Below are positions 23,295 to 35,677 of a stretch of DNA of 64,000 nt, piece after piece. Each line of letters starts with the position of its first letter. Position 1 is the stretch's first letter. This DNA comes from Microthyrium microscopicum. Lineage: Eukaryota > Ascomycota > Dothideomycetes > Microthyriales > Microthyriaceae. Position numbers and translations under genes: made by a program. The notes under the pieces are model-generated. The model had not been told where the DNA came from and searched no databases. It saw only the letters and a program-made list of their open reading frames with translations. The stretch is taken from positions 1,445,481 through 1,509,480 of the forward strand of contig MU004232.1 of NCBI GenBank assembly GCA_010405405.1, written 5' to 3'.

Positions 23295-24943
23295 GATAGG
23301 GCCTGTCGCGTCTCGAATTGGCGATGAACTCGAGTTTCTGAGGAGCTTTTAGGAAGGAAGTAGAGTTACAGAATCCGAACAGGCTGGAGAAGAAGTCCGG
23401 CCGGCTTTTCTCATTACGCAGTCGCATGCAAAGGTGCAGAATCGGCCTCACTGCGCACGCTTTCCAGCAACCTGGCAACTTAGCCCACTCTGGAGACTAA
23501 CCCACCACGGCATCAGTGCCATTGTATGGGGTGGCGCTATCGACCTGCCCCTCGTGGAGGACAAGTTCATTTAGCAGCCAATAACGTGAAAAAGCAGCCA
23601 TATAATTGTGCTCCTGTTGGGTGACATGGCGAATGCTGGAGGATTCCTAGGCGTGGCTTACACAGCGAGCTTGATAGGCCGGGGTCGTCTGCCAAAGACT
23701 GACCAGAAGCCGAATGTGACAGCGTTGCTTTGAAACATCTCTGAAATGCACATTGTAAACTCATCTCATTGTTTTTTCGATCCTGTCGCATCTCGCCTGA
23801 TGCTCGCTTGCAGTGCCTTTTACAACTGCGAAGGCTCGACGGATGCCTTTGCTTGTTGGTTTGGTGCCACCAACCCGCAGAACCGTTTTTCTGACATATT
23901 CCTGGCCCCTGGGAAGTGTTCACCTTGCATAATGCATTACCTGCAAAGCAACAAGAAAATATGCGACAAAAGCTGCTGCTGGTTCGCACGCGAGGATGAT
24001 ATCACAATGCTAGAAGACAGAAGCGCGACGTAAATTAGTGCTGCTCCAACTTTCACAGAGCCTCCAACTCCACCAGGCCAAGATCTACTTGATCGCGCTG
24101 CCAATACCATTTTTGACGGGTCGCGTCAATATATGAGCTATAGTAGCCATAATGAAGTTACCACTACTTTCTCAAATAGTCAAAATTCAGGTAATCGTCC
24201 CTGGATGATGCGCAAGTAGCGTTGACCTTACCAACCCCAACGTGCGCAACTCCTCCAGTTCTTACGCTATAATGTGGCTTGCGTGGGGGTCAAGTTCACG
24301 ATATTTACTCTATCAAGTCAACGCACTTGTTCAGAGAATGCATACTATTGGAAATTAGAATGCTTTTGAAAGGTAGGATGTCTGCTCAATGTAGGCCATT
24401 CAAATAGATAATCCTACATGGTCTTTTTCGGGCTATTTGGGCAGTCGTTTTTGTTTCTGTCTATGATTCAACCGTTCACAGCATCATGCACCCTCTTTTT
24501 TGACCCACATACTCAATTTACGCGATGCTTTTGTTGTCCGAAAGGTGGGAGTATTGGAACGTGGTTTACGCAGTGGGTTACATTTCAGCAAAGAGGCAAT
24601 ATCGACCGTAAAAAGACCGAGAACATTATATTTGGTTACATGTGAAAGATACTTCCTTTTTCTTGAGGAGTGTAATCTAAGATATGGCTAGAAGAGCAAC
24701 ATATCGGATTTCTTCGACGTCGTAGTGTAAAGCTTGGAAGAAATGATATACACATGCTCTCAAGGACTCAGAGGGAACTTGATTGGAGAGGAAACGATTC
24801 CTTTTGAATGGGGTATTATATCTTGAAGAGAACATCGGAACAGAGTCTAAGTGTGTCAAGTGTCAAAAAGTTCGATTACGCTTCTTCGATATCATAGATA
24901 TCAGACTCGACTATTCACAAAGCATATCTAAGGAATCTTTCAT
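23295..24943. other. Intergenic, no supported gene
   Basis: Open frames of 60-140 codons on both strands lack family motifs. The stretch holds the promoter of the Sel1 gene and the 3' flank of the DUF4139 gene. Confidence 0.5.
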
Positions 24944-27202
24944 CTAGCTATTGATCATATTTTCCGTGCCCGGCATCTTCGCCTCATACTCAAACTTCAA
25001 CACCGCCGCCTGGCTCTTCTCAATCTCCACCGTCCACGCAACCTCTCCATCCTTTTTCAACGTCGCCCTGGCTTTGCCCCATGCCTTGCGCGCCTCATGT
25101 GCCGGCGCACCAGTCTTCACCACATCGCCCTCCTTGATCAAGCCTCTTGGACTCACGATATCGATGCGGAGCCGCTCGTCCTGTGAAAGTGGCACTTGAT
25201 CTAGCACCAACAGCTCCACGGGCGCAGGTCGTGTGTTTGTCACAAAGATGCTGCGGCTGAATACGTGTGCGCGCTCCTTGTTGAATATGCCTTGTGTGCT
25301 GCGATGTAGCGTTGGTTTTGGGTAGCTTATGTGAATCGCTGGGTCGACGCCGAGCGGGATGGTGAATGCCTGATTTGGCGAGACACGCGCCAGTGCGTGG
25401 GTGCCAAGGAACGAACCATCGAGAGTAATGCCGGCTGTTCCTTTGAGCAAAGTTACTGAACTGGATGGGTTCTTGAGTTTGGCGCGCAGGAAGGCGGCAG
25501 CGCGGAGTTTGGGGATTGCGATATGGGAGAGCGCGATGGAGGTGGCGTTCAGTGTCGCGATCTTGTACCGGCGGGCCAGGGTTGAAGGCGCGAGAGTGCG
25601 AGTACCAGGTAGGTCGTATGTTGCGGTCAGGCCGTAGTCTTCCCAGGCGGACTCTTCAAAGTCAAGGGCGGTAGGAGCCAGAGCGTCCAAAGATTCGCCG
25701 CAATCTTCGATAGTGGGATCATAACCGGCATAGGCATATTCTTGGACGTTGCTGGCAGCTGGTGCTGCTCCTGGAGGCGCGGATCTGGCGGCGCCGAAGC
25801 TTGGGAGTATGCTCGCTTTCTTAGATTTCCTCGCGCTGCTAATGCCTCTGTGAAGTTCCACATTGGGAGCGGAGGCAATCATTTGCATTCTGTTGCCGCC
25901 GAGCTGGTGAGAAGCGACTGAAGAACGAACATGTCTATTTTGCTGTGGAGCAGCGTGAGCATATGCCTTTGCTTGGGAGCTGATCTCCTTTTGTATCTTT
26001 GCTTGAGTAGCAGATATCTCTGCCTTGCTGAAGATCCCATCGTTGTCTGGATTGTAACGGGACAAGGCAACTTGCCATGGATGCATAGTTGGTGCCTTGT
26101 CATCGAGGCCAGAGTACGAAGTCTGGGAAGTGGAGAGAATAACTTTCGCATCAGTCCAGGTTTCAGACGTAGCATTGCGGACTTCTGCTCGATAGACGAT
26201 GGAAGCAGTCTTCTTGACAGAATTTATGCTTAGATCGTACCATGGTAACCAAAAGGCTCCGGTGGTCACATATGAGAGCGATAGGGAAATTTCGTTTGGT
26301 GAAGTTGTCACTTTGCCTTCGCTTTTCTCTGGAGTCTCGGACGACTCTGGAACCTCCTTGGATAGAGTGATTGATCCAATGGAACTTCTTCGAGATGGAC
26401 CTGGAGTAAACATCGCAGTTTCTAATCGAACCACAACTCGGTATACGTAAGCGGGCCAGAACGTGGCTCTCTCGGATCGAACTTTTTCGATCTCTTTATG
26501 ACGCTGTTCTCTTTCGCGAAGCTTCTTGCGACGAGCGAGATCTTTGGCTTGGACCGCTTCCTTGTTTTTCTCCTTCTCAGCCTTTTCAGCACGCTTCAGT
26601 CGCCATTCAACCTTTGACTTTTGCTTGGTAAGTTTCTCGATCTCAATTCCAGCGTTGGTCTTTCCAAGATGCAGTCTTGACCGTTCAGACTCGTAGACAT
26701 GCAGTGCTTCTTCGAGCTTCTTTGCATCCGAAAACTCATTTGTAATGGTCTTGGTGAATTGTTCAAGCTGGTACAGTTGAACAGAGCACGAAGTCTCCAA
26801 GTCTGCTTGAGTTTCAATGGCCTTGTTTAGTCGATTTCGCTCCTGGCGGGAGATTTTGACATCGTCAGCATCATCGTCGCTATCAGAGTAGTCGCTCTCA
26901 AGGTCATCATCGTCCAGCTCTTCTGGTGGTCCACAGACGTCATCAAAAGCAATCTTGTTGATCACTTTTTCGACGGTGATGTCGGTAATTGTTGCTTCTC
27001 CGTTGCCCGTGCCTTCGATTTGCAAGCTTTGCTCGTCTATAGTTTCTGCGAGACCATATATTTCGATCTCGTTTTGGCCTGGTTGGAGCGCAATAGATGG
27101 GATCTCACGGACCACATGTGCTCTAGCTGGGTATAGCGTTACCGTCTTTGTAGAAAGTTCTCGGATATTGAACGATTGACTTGGGATGTTCTCTTCCGCC
27201 AT
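24944..27202 (-). CDS. DUF4139/DUF4140 (mucoidy-inhibitor-A-like) protein
   Basis: A single-exon gene for a 752-residue protein. The N-terminal DUF4140 region begins with VTLYPARAHVVREIPSIALQPGQNEIEIYGL. A very acidic stretch (DDDDLESDYSDSDDDADD), a long coiled coil (about residues 130-275, with KLTKQKSKVEWRLKRAEKAEKEKNKE) and the DUF4139 beta-rich domain follow. That domain includes LSLSYVTTGAFWLPWYDL and ends VEIEKSQAAVLKFEYEAKMPG. I placed the start at 27202 (MAEENIPSQSF), where homology begins. An in-frame ATG at 27289 would add a 29-residue leader that does not look like part of the family. The family is widespread in fungi and bacteria; its molecular function is not established. Confidence 0.85.
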   Translation of the reverse strand: MAEENIPSQSFNIRELSTKTVTLYPARAHVVREIPSIALQPGQNEIEIYGLAETIDEQSLQIEGTGNGEATITDITVEKVINKIAFDDVCGPPEELDDDDLESDYSDSDDDADDVKISRQERNRLNKAIETQADLETSCSVQLYQLEQFTKTITNEFSDAKKLEEALHVYESERSRLHLGKTNAGIEIEKLTKQKSKVEWRLKRAEKAEKEKNKEAVQAKDLARRKKLREREQRHKEIEKVRSERATFWPAYVYRVVVRLETAMFTPGPSRRSSIGSITLSKEVPESSETPEKSEGKVTTSPNEISLSLSYVTTGAFWLPWYDLSINSVKKTASIVYRAEVRNATSETWTDAKVILSTSQTSYSGLDDKAPTMHPWQVALSRYNPDNDGIFSKAEISATQAKIQKEISSQAKAYAHAAPQQNRHVRSSVASHQLGGNRMQMIASAPNVELHRGISSARKSKKASILPSFGAARSAPPGAAPAASNVQEYAYAGYDPTIEDCGESLDALAPTALDFEESAWEDYGLTATYDLPGTRTLAPSTLARRYKIATLNATSIALSHIAIPKLRAAAFLRAKLKNPSSSVTLLKGTAGITLDGSFLGTHALARVSPNQAFTIPLGVDPAIHISYPKPTLHRSTQGIFNKERAHVFSRSIFVTNTRPAPVELLVLDQVPLSQDERLRIDIVSPRGLIKEGDVVKTGAPAHEARKAWGKARATLKKDGEVAWTVEIEKSQAAVLKFEYEAKMPGTENMINS

Positions 27203-27795
27203 TTTGGAGTTTATTTGAAAAGGCTTGAGTATTGGCAAATAAATGGGTGAATGTGGTTGAAAGTCGAGTGCCAAGAGGTGTCGTAGCAATGCTAGTCTCA
27301 GTGTATGATGTTGAAGGAAAAGGGTTTAGAAAGTTGCTCTATTCTTTCTCAGCATGGGGAAAGGACCCTTTTTATGGCTCATGAGGAGCTGGAGGCATCC
27401 ATGATAATGAGGAGATGATGGTTGCCTTCAAGCCGCTTGGGAGAGGCTCGGCCAGTCAAGACTGAACTCAGCCACCACCCCCAAAAGTCTATCGACGCCC
27501 CTGAAGCGGTGTTGACTTTCCAGCTTTCTTTGAGTTAGTACATCACACCTCCATTGCACAATATGACTGCGGTGCTCAGGTTTGCATCTTCAAGGATTTA
27601 CCGAATAATTTTCTCGAAATAAAGATCAAAAAGTTTGTTCTTGCTTCCCATGTTGATGATTGAAGTGGCAACTCAGCAAGGCAACAGTCCACACTCCACA
27701 GCATCAAGCCTCACAGGAACCTCATTAACCGAAGTAGAGAACTGGTTTGTATCGTTTATTCTAGAGAGGAGAAGCCTACTCACAGACCTGGCGTC
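27203..27795. other. Intergenic, DUF4139 promoter side
   Basis: No gene seen between the DUF4139 start and the degraded transposon. Confidence 0.5.
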
Positions 27796-27797
27796 TA

Positions 27798-27870
27798 CAG
27801 TGTTATCAGGGTTGTCTTACCCTCCCCCTTGAAAACGTAAAAGGGGGCTTTAGGCCGTAATTGGGTGGAT
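27798..27870 (+). repeat. Left terminal inverted repeat of the Tc1/mariner-like element
   Basis: It matches the reverse complement of the right end over the stretch CAGTGTTATCAGGGTTGTCT and onward, with scattered C/T and G/A differences. Confidence 0.8.
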
Positions 27871-30800
27871 CCGCGGGAGGAACTGGGCGTTACAATGCAA
27901 ATTTGTAGGGCGCCTCTTAGTCGCAGCTTATTAGCAGCCCCTAAAAACTATTCTTCCTAAATATTATATCTTAAGTTGCTTTTAAAGCTATATTAGCGAC
28001 GCGAATAGCGGAATAGTAGTGTTTAATTACTACTTATTCCTTACTTTAAGATATCTTAAATAGGTAGTATTCCTACTAGTTAATAGCATTTAAAACTCTT
28101 TAATAGTAATTATATCTTAACGAAGCTAATTAGGCTATAATCTTAAGTTAAGTTCCTAAAGATATTAAAGTTAAAGTAGGTAAAAAAGTAATATTCCTAC
28201 TAGTAGAGTTAAAAATCTAGAGTTAAAGATATTAAATAGTATAGGATTATTAATGTTAAGGACTAATTATTAATAATTATATCTTAAGATTAAATAGAAT
28301 AGTAAGCTTATAGAATTATTAGAGAGCTATTCTAAAATTAATAAAGTAATAATAGTAATAACTATAAAATATCTTATTAATATAGTCTAAAATTATTAAA
28401 ATATACCTATTTAACGTTATCTTACCTTTAATAATTCCTTAATATCTTCTATATAACTTCTTACTAGTTTTTTAGCACTAAAATACTTTTTAATACTATA
28501 GCTTATACTTATTAGGTTCTTAGTCCTATCTAATTCCTAAATTGCTATATCTTTATACGTATTATAAGTAAATACTACTCTCTAGTATCTAAAAAGGCTA
28601 TTAAGTAGTTATTTAAGATCTATATAGATATAGATAGAAGTCCTCTATTAAAAACGTTTATACTTACTTTAAAGGCTCTAATAGCGTCTTATCTTAGATA
28701 TCCTATTCCTATATCTTATATAACGTTTATACTATTACCTATTATTTTTTTAAATAGTATTAATATAAATACTATTATTTCTAATTATTTACTAATATTA
28801 TTAGCTTCTTAGGTTTAACTAGCTAAGTATTCTTTATAATAAAATACTAAGACTTAGAATATCTTAGAATATGCTACTAATAGATTATAACTTTAAGATA
28901 TTAATATTACTTAGCCTCTTTTAGTTAAAGAGACTTAAAATATACCTAACGCTACTTAAGATATTATTTATAAATATTAATATAGCCTAGACTACGTCTA
29001 AGAAACGTATTTACTTAGAATTACTACCTAAAACGCTATAATAGATAGCGCTTAGTATTCTAAAATATTTTTACTTAATTCTAGCGCTCTAGTTCCTTAG
29101 ATTAACTCTACGCTATTACTATTACTAGTACCTAAATTTCTTCCTAAAATTACTATTATTATTAAGATCTAAAAGTAAGAAATACCTATAATTAAGAATA
29201 AATTTAATTATCTTTGCTAGAGCCTAATTAAAAGCTTTAAAAAGACTTAGGACTAGCTAGATTTATATCTTAAAGAATAAGGAACGATATATAGTTCTTT
29301 AATCTTGATTTAGACGTTTTTAAAACAAAAGATAAAGAGAGGAACTAAAAATCTTTAATATAGCTTTAGTATTAATTTAGGCTTAAGCAATAAGGAGCTT
29401 AATAGTATTCTTACTTTAATTTAGCGCTAAATTACTTATTAGTATTAGACTAATTTCTATAATAACTCTTAACGTATTAGTAATCCTAAATAAGAGATTA
29501 TATTTAGTATTACTAAGCCTAAACGCTTTTCTCTAGCGTTAGTAATAGTAGTAAAGATATTAAAATAGGTAAATCTATACTATAAAGAATATTAATAGCA
29601 TATTAATTTTACTTTAAAATTTATAAAGTTAGTAAAGAAACATCTCTATATAAAGGATAAATATTTAAATTACCTTAATAAAGGATACTACTAAAAAGAT
29701 TCTTATAATAAATATATCTTCCTTAACGTTATAGATTTAAACGAATAGGCCTAAAAGATAGTAAAGGATAAATATAATATTAAAACACTACCTAACGTTA
29801 TAATAATAAGACTCTTAGAATTTATAGCTATTTAATAAGCTTATTATTAATATAAAATAATAATAGTATTAAATTTAACTCTATAACCTATTAATATTAA
29901 TATTTATCGTAATTAAAAGAGCTTAAACTCACCTAGTAGGTTATCTAATAGGCTTTTTAGTAGCTAGAGCTAACGTACGCGTTTAGCATCTCTACTACCC
30001 TATAGCGATATTCTTATAGCTTTATTTCTACCTTTAGGGCCTTCGTTAATAATAAAATACTACCTAGAGTAGGAATTTACTAAGTTTAAGAGGTAGTTCT
30101 ATAATAATTTAGGCTTTAGGTAGTATTTAGTATTTAATTATATTATAAAAGCCCTTAAAGTAAAAGAATATTATTTAAGATAAGCTATAGGGTATAATTA
30201 TACCTAATTTAAGCAACTTCTTAGTAAAAAGCTAATATTTAGAATTAACAATATACTTAAAATTAATAAAAAAATTATTGCTAATTTTTATTAGTATTAT
30301 GCTTATTAAAGTAGGCTTCCTAATAATACTAATTCTAAACTATTTAGATAGGAATTATAATAGTAGTAGTTTAATATTAAATTCTTATTATAGTATAAAG
30401 AAGTTAGAATTAGAAGTAATAATTAAAGCTATTTCCTAGATATTCTTATATAACCTTAGGCCTTAAGGAATTTTATTATTCTTTATAATATAATTACTAT
30501 ATTAAATATACTCTTTAGCTTACTTCTTATTAAGTACTCCTTTATTTAAAACTTTAATTCTAATACTTAAAAACTACTTAAAAGATATAGAATTCTTATA
30601 GGTATACTACTAGTAGTTATTTATCTTTAACTAAGCCTTTAAATTACTAAAAAACTCTTTAATAGAATTAAAATCTAGGTAGTAAGGTAGTAAGAATTCT
30701 AATTGTACTTCTATAGCCCTAAATATCTTACGAACCTCTTTGCTATAATAAAAGGATATATTATCTATAATAATAATACTTTAAGGAAGAGAATAAGGCT

Positions 30801-31709
30801 AATAGATATCTAGAAGCTTATTCTTACATTACTAGGCAAAACTATTATTATTACTATTAGCTTTATAAATATCTACTAATAGGATACTATTAACGCTATA
30901 TGCTAGTAGGATATTATATTATTTAGTAGTATTACTAATATTCTTTAATTTTTACTTATCTAACGCTAAGAAGCTCTTAATATTTAGTTTAATACTTAAT
31001 TTATTCTATCTTATTATTCTTAAAATGCTAGCAATCCTATACCCTACTTTATTAACGAAGATAAGCTATTTAAAGATATATTTTAATATATAAATATAGT
31101 ATTTATAATAAGCTTTAGCAAAGCGCTAAGTAGTAATAACCTTTAATTATAAAATATAAAAATATATTACTTAGTATTACTTTATTACTAACCTTCTTTT
31201 TAATATATTTATACCTATTTAGGACTTTAGAAATAAGAGCCTAGCTTATAACGATACTAAAGGTACTCTAAATAAACTTATATATCTTAAATTATATTAA
31301 ATTAAGTTAGTAAAGAAGGTATTTAAACAGCACGACCTATACGTTATAATCTAACACTAGTAGAGGGCCTAAATATATCTTTATAGCTTTAAACGATCCT
31401 CTAATCTTTAATATTTAACGCTAGTATTTAATAATATAAAAATTATATCTAATAGCCTTAGCAATAGAATTCTTATTATAGCTAAGCTTAATTATATCTT
31501 ATACCTATTTTTAGTAGTAAGGTTTAAAATAGCGCGGCATATAGAAGAGTTATTTAATATAATATTAAAATACTAAAAATTAAGATATTTAATAAAGATT
31601 TAGCTTTAAGATTAATAATAATATAATTTAGAAAGAGAATAGAGTTAGTAAGTTTAATCTAAGGGGCTACGCCGCTAAATTTATATACTAACGCACTCTT
31701 TAGATCCTT

Positions 31710-31782
31710 CCGCCCTCCAATTAAGCCCTAAAGCGCCATTTTATAAGTTCAGGGGGAGGGTAAGACAACCCTAATAACACTA
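31710..31782 (-). repeat. Right terminal inverted repeat of the Tc1/mariner-like element
   Basis: The reverse complement begins TAGTGTTATTAGGGTTGTCT, differing from the left end there only by C-to-T changes, as expected from RIP. Confidence 0.8.
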
Positions 31783-31784
31783 TA

Positions 31785-32174
31785 GCAGCATCGCCAAATG
31801 TGTTGGATCACGATTGGGATCATCATCCGAAATCATTGATCTGATTGGCTGAAAGCCATGTGCCAGCCTTGCTTCCAGCCTCATGGTAAAGATTCGCCAA
31901 CTGCAACAATCAGGAGTGCTACCTTTTGAGCGTAGCTGACATGCTGCCACCCGATTCTCTGGCTACCATGTTTTACACATCAGTGTTTAACTTTGAGTAC
32001 CATCTCGTATGTAAACCGAAGACGCGTATATTAATTCTCCAAGACTATAAGTCAGAAGTCAACAAAGTTGCAGGAAAACATCATGTGAACGAGCCAATTA
32101 CTATATTTGTCAAAAACTAGAAACATATCGAAGGTTTAAATTGACAACATCAACACCTAAGTACGACTTGCAGA
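31785..32174. other. Intergenic flank of the transposon
   Basis: Base composition returns to normal right after the element. No gene seen. Confidence 0.5.
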
Positions 32175-34121
32175 TTAATATCTCACTACCTGAACCAGCG
32201 TCTGAGGCACAGGCTGCGTAGGCTTTGGTGCACCTGCAGGCGGCGGCACCACAATCACTGGCGTCGAAGTTGAAGGTTTCTCCGGTGGTGGTGGCAGGTA
32301 AGTCGCTCTCGCTACTAGTCCCTGCGTTGACCAGTGCACTGCTGGTGCAAGATGGAGCAGCGATGAAGTTGAAGATGTCGGCTTGCTTGCTGGTGGTGCT
32401 GGTGGTGGTACCTGGATTGATGGAAGTGCTACTGGTGCAGGTGCCCGAGAGGATGACGGCGAGATCGGCGCTGGCGCGGTGCTGGCCTGGCTCCATCCGG
32501 TTGATAGAGGTCTAGGAGCATCTGCATTTCCGGGGCCTGCAGGTGCAGGTGCGGGAGCGGCGGTTTCCTTGAGGGGCGCCCAACTGGGTGTTTCGATTGT
32601 TGGAATTGGTCCATTTGCTGGCCCGTTTGTGGTCGCGGGTTTTGGTGCTGGTGCTGGCGCAGATGGAGCTGGTGCTGGTGCAGATGGAGCTGGAGCTGGT
32701 GCTGGTGCGGAGGGAGCTGGCGCTGGAGTAGATGGAGCAGGAGCAGGAGCTGGGGCTGGGTCAGACGAGAACGGTCCTGGATCAGATGATGGTGGAGGGT
32801 TCCACGGAGCGGGTGGAATTGTCGCTGAAGATTGCTGGACTGGCGCTGGAGATGGTGTTACGATGACGATAGTGGTACTAGTAACGGTTGTGGTTGACTC
32901 CTGTCGTGGAGGTGCTACTGCCGAGGACTGTGGAATTGGAACCTGTGTCATCAATGGCGCTGGAGCTGTAGCCGGAACGGAACTCTGGGCCATTGGTGGT
33001 GGACCATCATCGTCTCGTCCTCCACGTGGAGCTGGTGGAGGGCCATCATTGTTATCCTTTCCGCCTCGTGGCGCGGGCGGTGGCCCTTCGTTATCATCAG
33101 GGGCTAGAGCTGGAGATGGACGGGCGGGAGCTTGGGAGATTGCGGAAGGGACCGAAGGTGCCTTGGGTGACACTGTTGTTCTACTTCCTGGATTTGGGCG
33201 GCCGCCTACAGTTCCAGTGGGTGCGAATGGCGGCGCATCATCGTCATCTGGATATGCTGGACGTGGAGATGGCGAAGGAACACTCGGCTGCGTAGGTCGG
33301 TATGTAGGCCGGTATGTAGTTCGACTTGAAATTGGTGAGATTGGCGACCACAGAGGCTGTGTTGGCTGAACAGATGATGATGGTCGCTGTGTAGTTCGAC
33401 TCCATTGTGGTGTGTTTGCCGGCGGTGCCTGCCTTGGGGTTGTCTGAGTCTGCCAAACTGGTTGACCTTGTGGGGGAGCTGGCGACGATCGGGGAGGAGA
33501 GCTTGCCCACGGAGGAGTCCAGGTTGCGTATGGTTGCTGTGTCTGTCGCGGCGCGCTGGTCTGTCGTGGCGGATTCGAGGACCAAGATGGTGTATAAGCA
33601 GATGACCATGCTGGCGGTGCTTGCGCCCAAGGTGGAGCTGTTGTTGTTGCGCGAGCTGGAGCTGGTGCTTGCCGTTGCGAGTTGAGATATGGCACAACTT
33701 CTTCGTACCAAAGACCGCCAATAGTAATACAAGGTCCGCCATAGAAGGTAGTTTCATGCTGATCTCTGTCGTAGCCACGGCCCGCTCGAGCGTTTGACAC
33801 ACTTTGAACGAAAGAGCTGAGACTGCTCTCAAGAGATGCACTCTGCTGTCTGCACATTGCCTGATCATGAGATGGTGGACCCGGCTCTAGGTTGATGATT
33901 GGACGAACTCCATTGCCCCATGGGTCGGCGGCGATTTCCTCAATGCTGTCTGGAAGTCGAGCTGCTTCGGATGGCAGAGGCGCGGCATCGTCTAGTGGAG
34001 GTAGAGCAGCTTCAATTTTAGATTAGTATACTGTTACCAATAATGTGCGTAGGATTTGAAGCATACCAACTTCCCGCCATATCGCCGTAAAGACAACCAC
34101 AAGTTCGATTAGTCTCGTCAT
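32175..34121 (-). CDS. Secreted Pro/Ala-rich repeat protein
   Basis: A 629-residue protein of two exons, 34121-34067 and 34009-32175 (630 codons). Exon 1 supplies a short hydrophobic leader (MTRLIELVVVFTAIWREVAA), probably a signal peptide. The N-terminal 120 residues form a small conserved-looking domain with GNGVRPIINLEPGPPSHDQAMCRQQSASLESSLSSFV and ETTFYGGPCITIGGLWYEEVVPYL. The rest is low complexity: Pro/Ser/Thr/Gln-rich, then APAPAPSAPAPAP repeats near residues 400-440. No GPI signal or membrane segment is seen at the C-terminus. It is likely a secreted or wall-associated, O-glycosylated protein. The mirror strand shows a 328-codon Gly/Ala open frame that is only the antisense of these repeats. 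Confidence 0.7.
32640..32765. repeat. Coding minisatellite (Ala-Pro repeats)
   Basis: Units based on GCTGGTGCTGGTGCAGATGG recur about five times with variation. On the minus strand they encode the APAPSAPAP repeats of the secreted protein. Confidence 0.75.
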
Positions 34122-35677
34122 ACTGGATTGAGATACTTGTCGAGGTCACCTATCACAAACTAACATCAAAGAAAGGAAGAAACCGATCAGACTCTCAGCT
34201 ATTTCGCCAAGGGCTACTCTATTGTGTTATATACTAACGAATTTCTGGATACCATGGCTTACAACCACCGTCACTTAAAGATTATGGCCATAGCTGAGGA
34301 ACAATATACCTAGAAACGGCAATACATGGGTTCTTAAGATCACTGAGGCACTACTAAAGGTTGTGTGAGCGCGCCTCGGAGTAAATAGAAGTATTTAATA
34401 TGGGCTGTAGTTAAGACAGTATAAGACTCAATCAAGTGTCCAGGAATAAACGGGTTAAGCCAAATCTCGAATCGTTCGTTCGTTTATTTCTGCGCAATGA
34501 CCGAGTCCACAAGGATAATTGAATTGGCCGTCAACCGGTCGCGCAAGTTTCTGGTTAGACTGTTGTTCGAAACCCTGACATAGCAAGTCTTAATATAAGA
34601 TCAAGTGGTATGCTGCCCTGCCCGATGTGTTAGATACTAGGATCGTCTTCTTTGCCAGGTACCAATTACCGAAGTCTGGGTGACTGGAATCATAATTTTT
34701 CCTAGATTATCGAGGCTTTGACAATTAGAGTGAATAATGTTTCGCCGATCGTTCGAAAGACATCTGATTGAAACCTTATCATTGGAGACACAAATGGTGA
34801 AGGGAGGAAGCTGCTCTATAGTCCCGTGGAAATGATATATGCTATTTTAGAAGCGATGGTGTAGATTCTTCGCACCTCTTATATGTCTCTACAACTGAAC
34901 ACTACCAGAGTACTTCATGAAACACGACGAGAGGTACGTATCGTAAAGTATACTCAAGCGCGAAATTACAGAAAAGTATAATTGCAAAGAAGATGGCGTA
35001 AACCATTGTGGTTCCCAAGATCACGAAGCTTTTACATGACTGTAGTGTATAGTATTAGATATTGGTCCGTTAGTACACGTCCAGAGTGATGTTGGTTGAC
35101 AACATCTATTTTTGTGGTCATAGTGTATTTCAACAACAGTCCCAGCACAAATTACTCTACCCTAGTGCGTGAGTGTATTATCAATCACAGCTCCTCATCA
35201 TAGTACGGGAGGCTTGTTGAAAGATACTCATCATAACCTCAACTCTATTGACTTCTAGACGAATATCCTATAAAGTCCTTAGGTAGATCCGAACACGCTC
35301 TTTTAGGGACATAGTCGGGAGCAACCTTCGATCATATTACCCAAGCTATAGGAGATGAACGACTTTTACATGTCATTCAGGTACAGAAGATACTTCCCCT
35401 TTTCCAAGATGACAGTCGTGACCATCGTCGGAGACACTATCAATTACACCCATGCCTATGGGAGATCTAATGGGAGCTGATACCTTAAAAGTTCAAGCGT
35501 TGTAAGCTCAAGCACATGGTATGTATCAACGTATGGTAACCATGTAAAGTGGCATATCTATCATTATATCATCCCATAATCCAACCTTGGAACCTATATC
35601 CTTACCCACTATGATATGCCAGATTATATGTTACATGTCGCATTAAAATCGTATCACACATTTACCACCCGCACATT
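34122..35677. other. Intergenic, gene-free 1.55 kb
   Basis: No open frame with family or splice support, and no inverted or direct repeat was noticed. It carries the promoter of the secreted protein. Confidence 0.55.

Larger units (their letters stand above)
27798..31782 (-). mobile_element. RIP-degraded Tc1/mariner-like DNA transposon
   Basis: A 3,985-nt element with long terminal inverted repeats of about 65-75 nt. Both ends share AGGGTTGTCTTACCCTCC-type sequence (TTAGGG at the right end, with the transition expected from RIP). A TA dinucleotide stands immediately outside each end (27796-27797, 31783-31784), the target duplication of the Tc1/mariner superfamily. The interior is AT-rich and dominated by TA, with stops in all frames. 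On the minus strand at about 30780-30630 a relic of a DDE_3 transposase can still be read: IIIDN, then SKEVRKIFRAIEVQLEF, then PYYLDFNSIKEFFSNLKA. These hold the second and third catalytic acids. The element is about twice as long as ordinary Fot/pogo copies, and the left 2.5 kb is unexplained. Confidence 0.85.

Noticed and set aside
23567-24033. Overlapping open frames of 95 and 140 codons on opposite strands
   Set aside because: Neither shows a recognisable motif, and one would be antisense to the other.
32383-33369. 328-codon Gly/Ala-rich plus-strand open frame
   Set aside because: It mirrors the Pro/Ala repeats of the minus-strand secreted protein. Repetitive codons keep the other strand open by chance.
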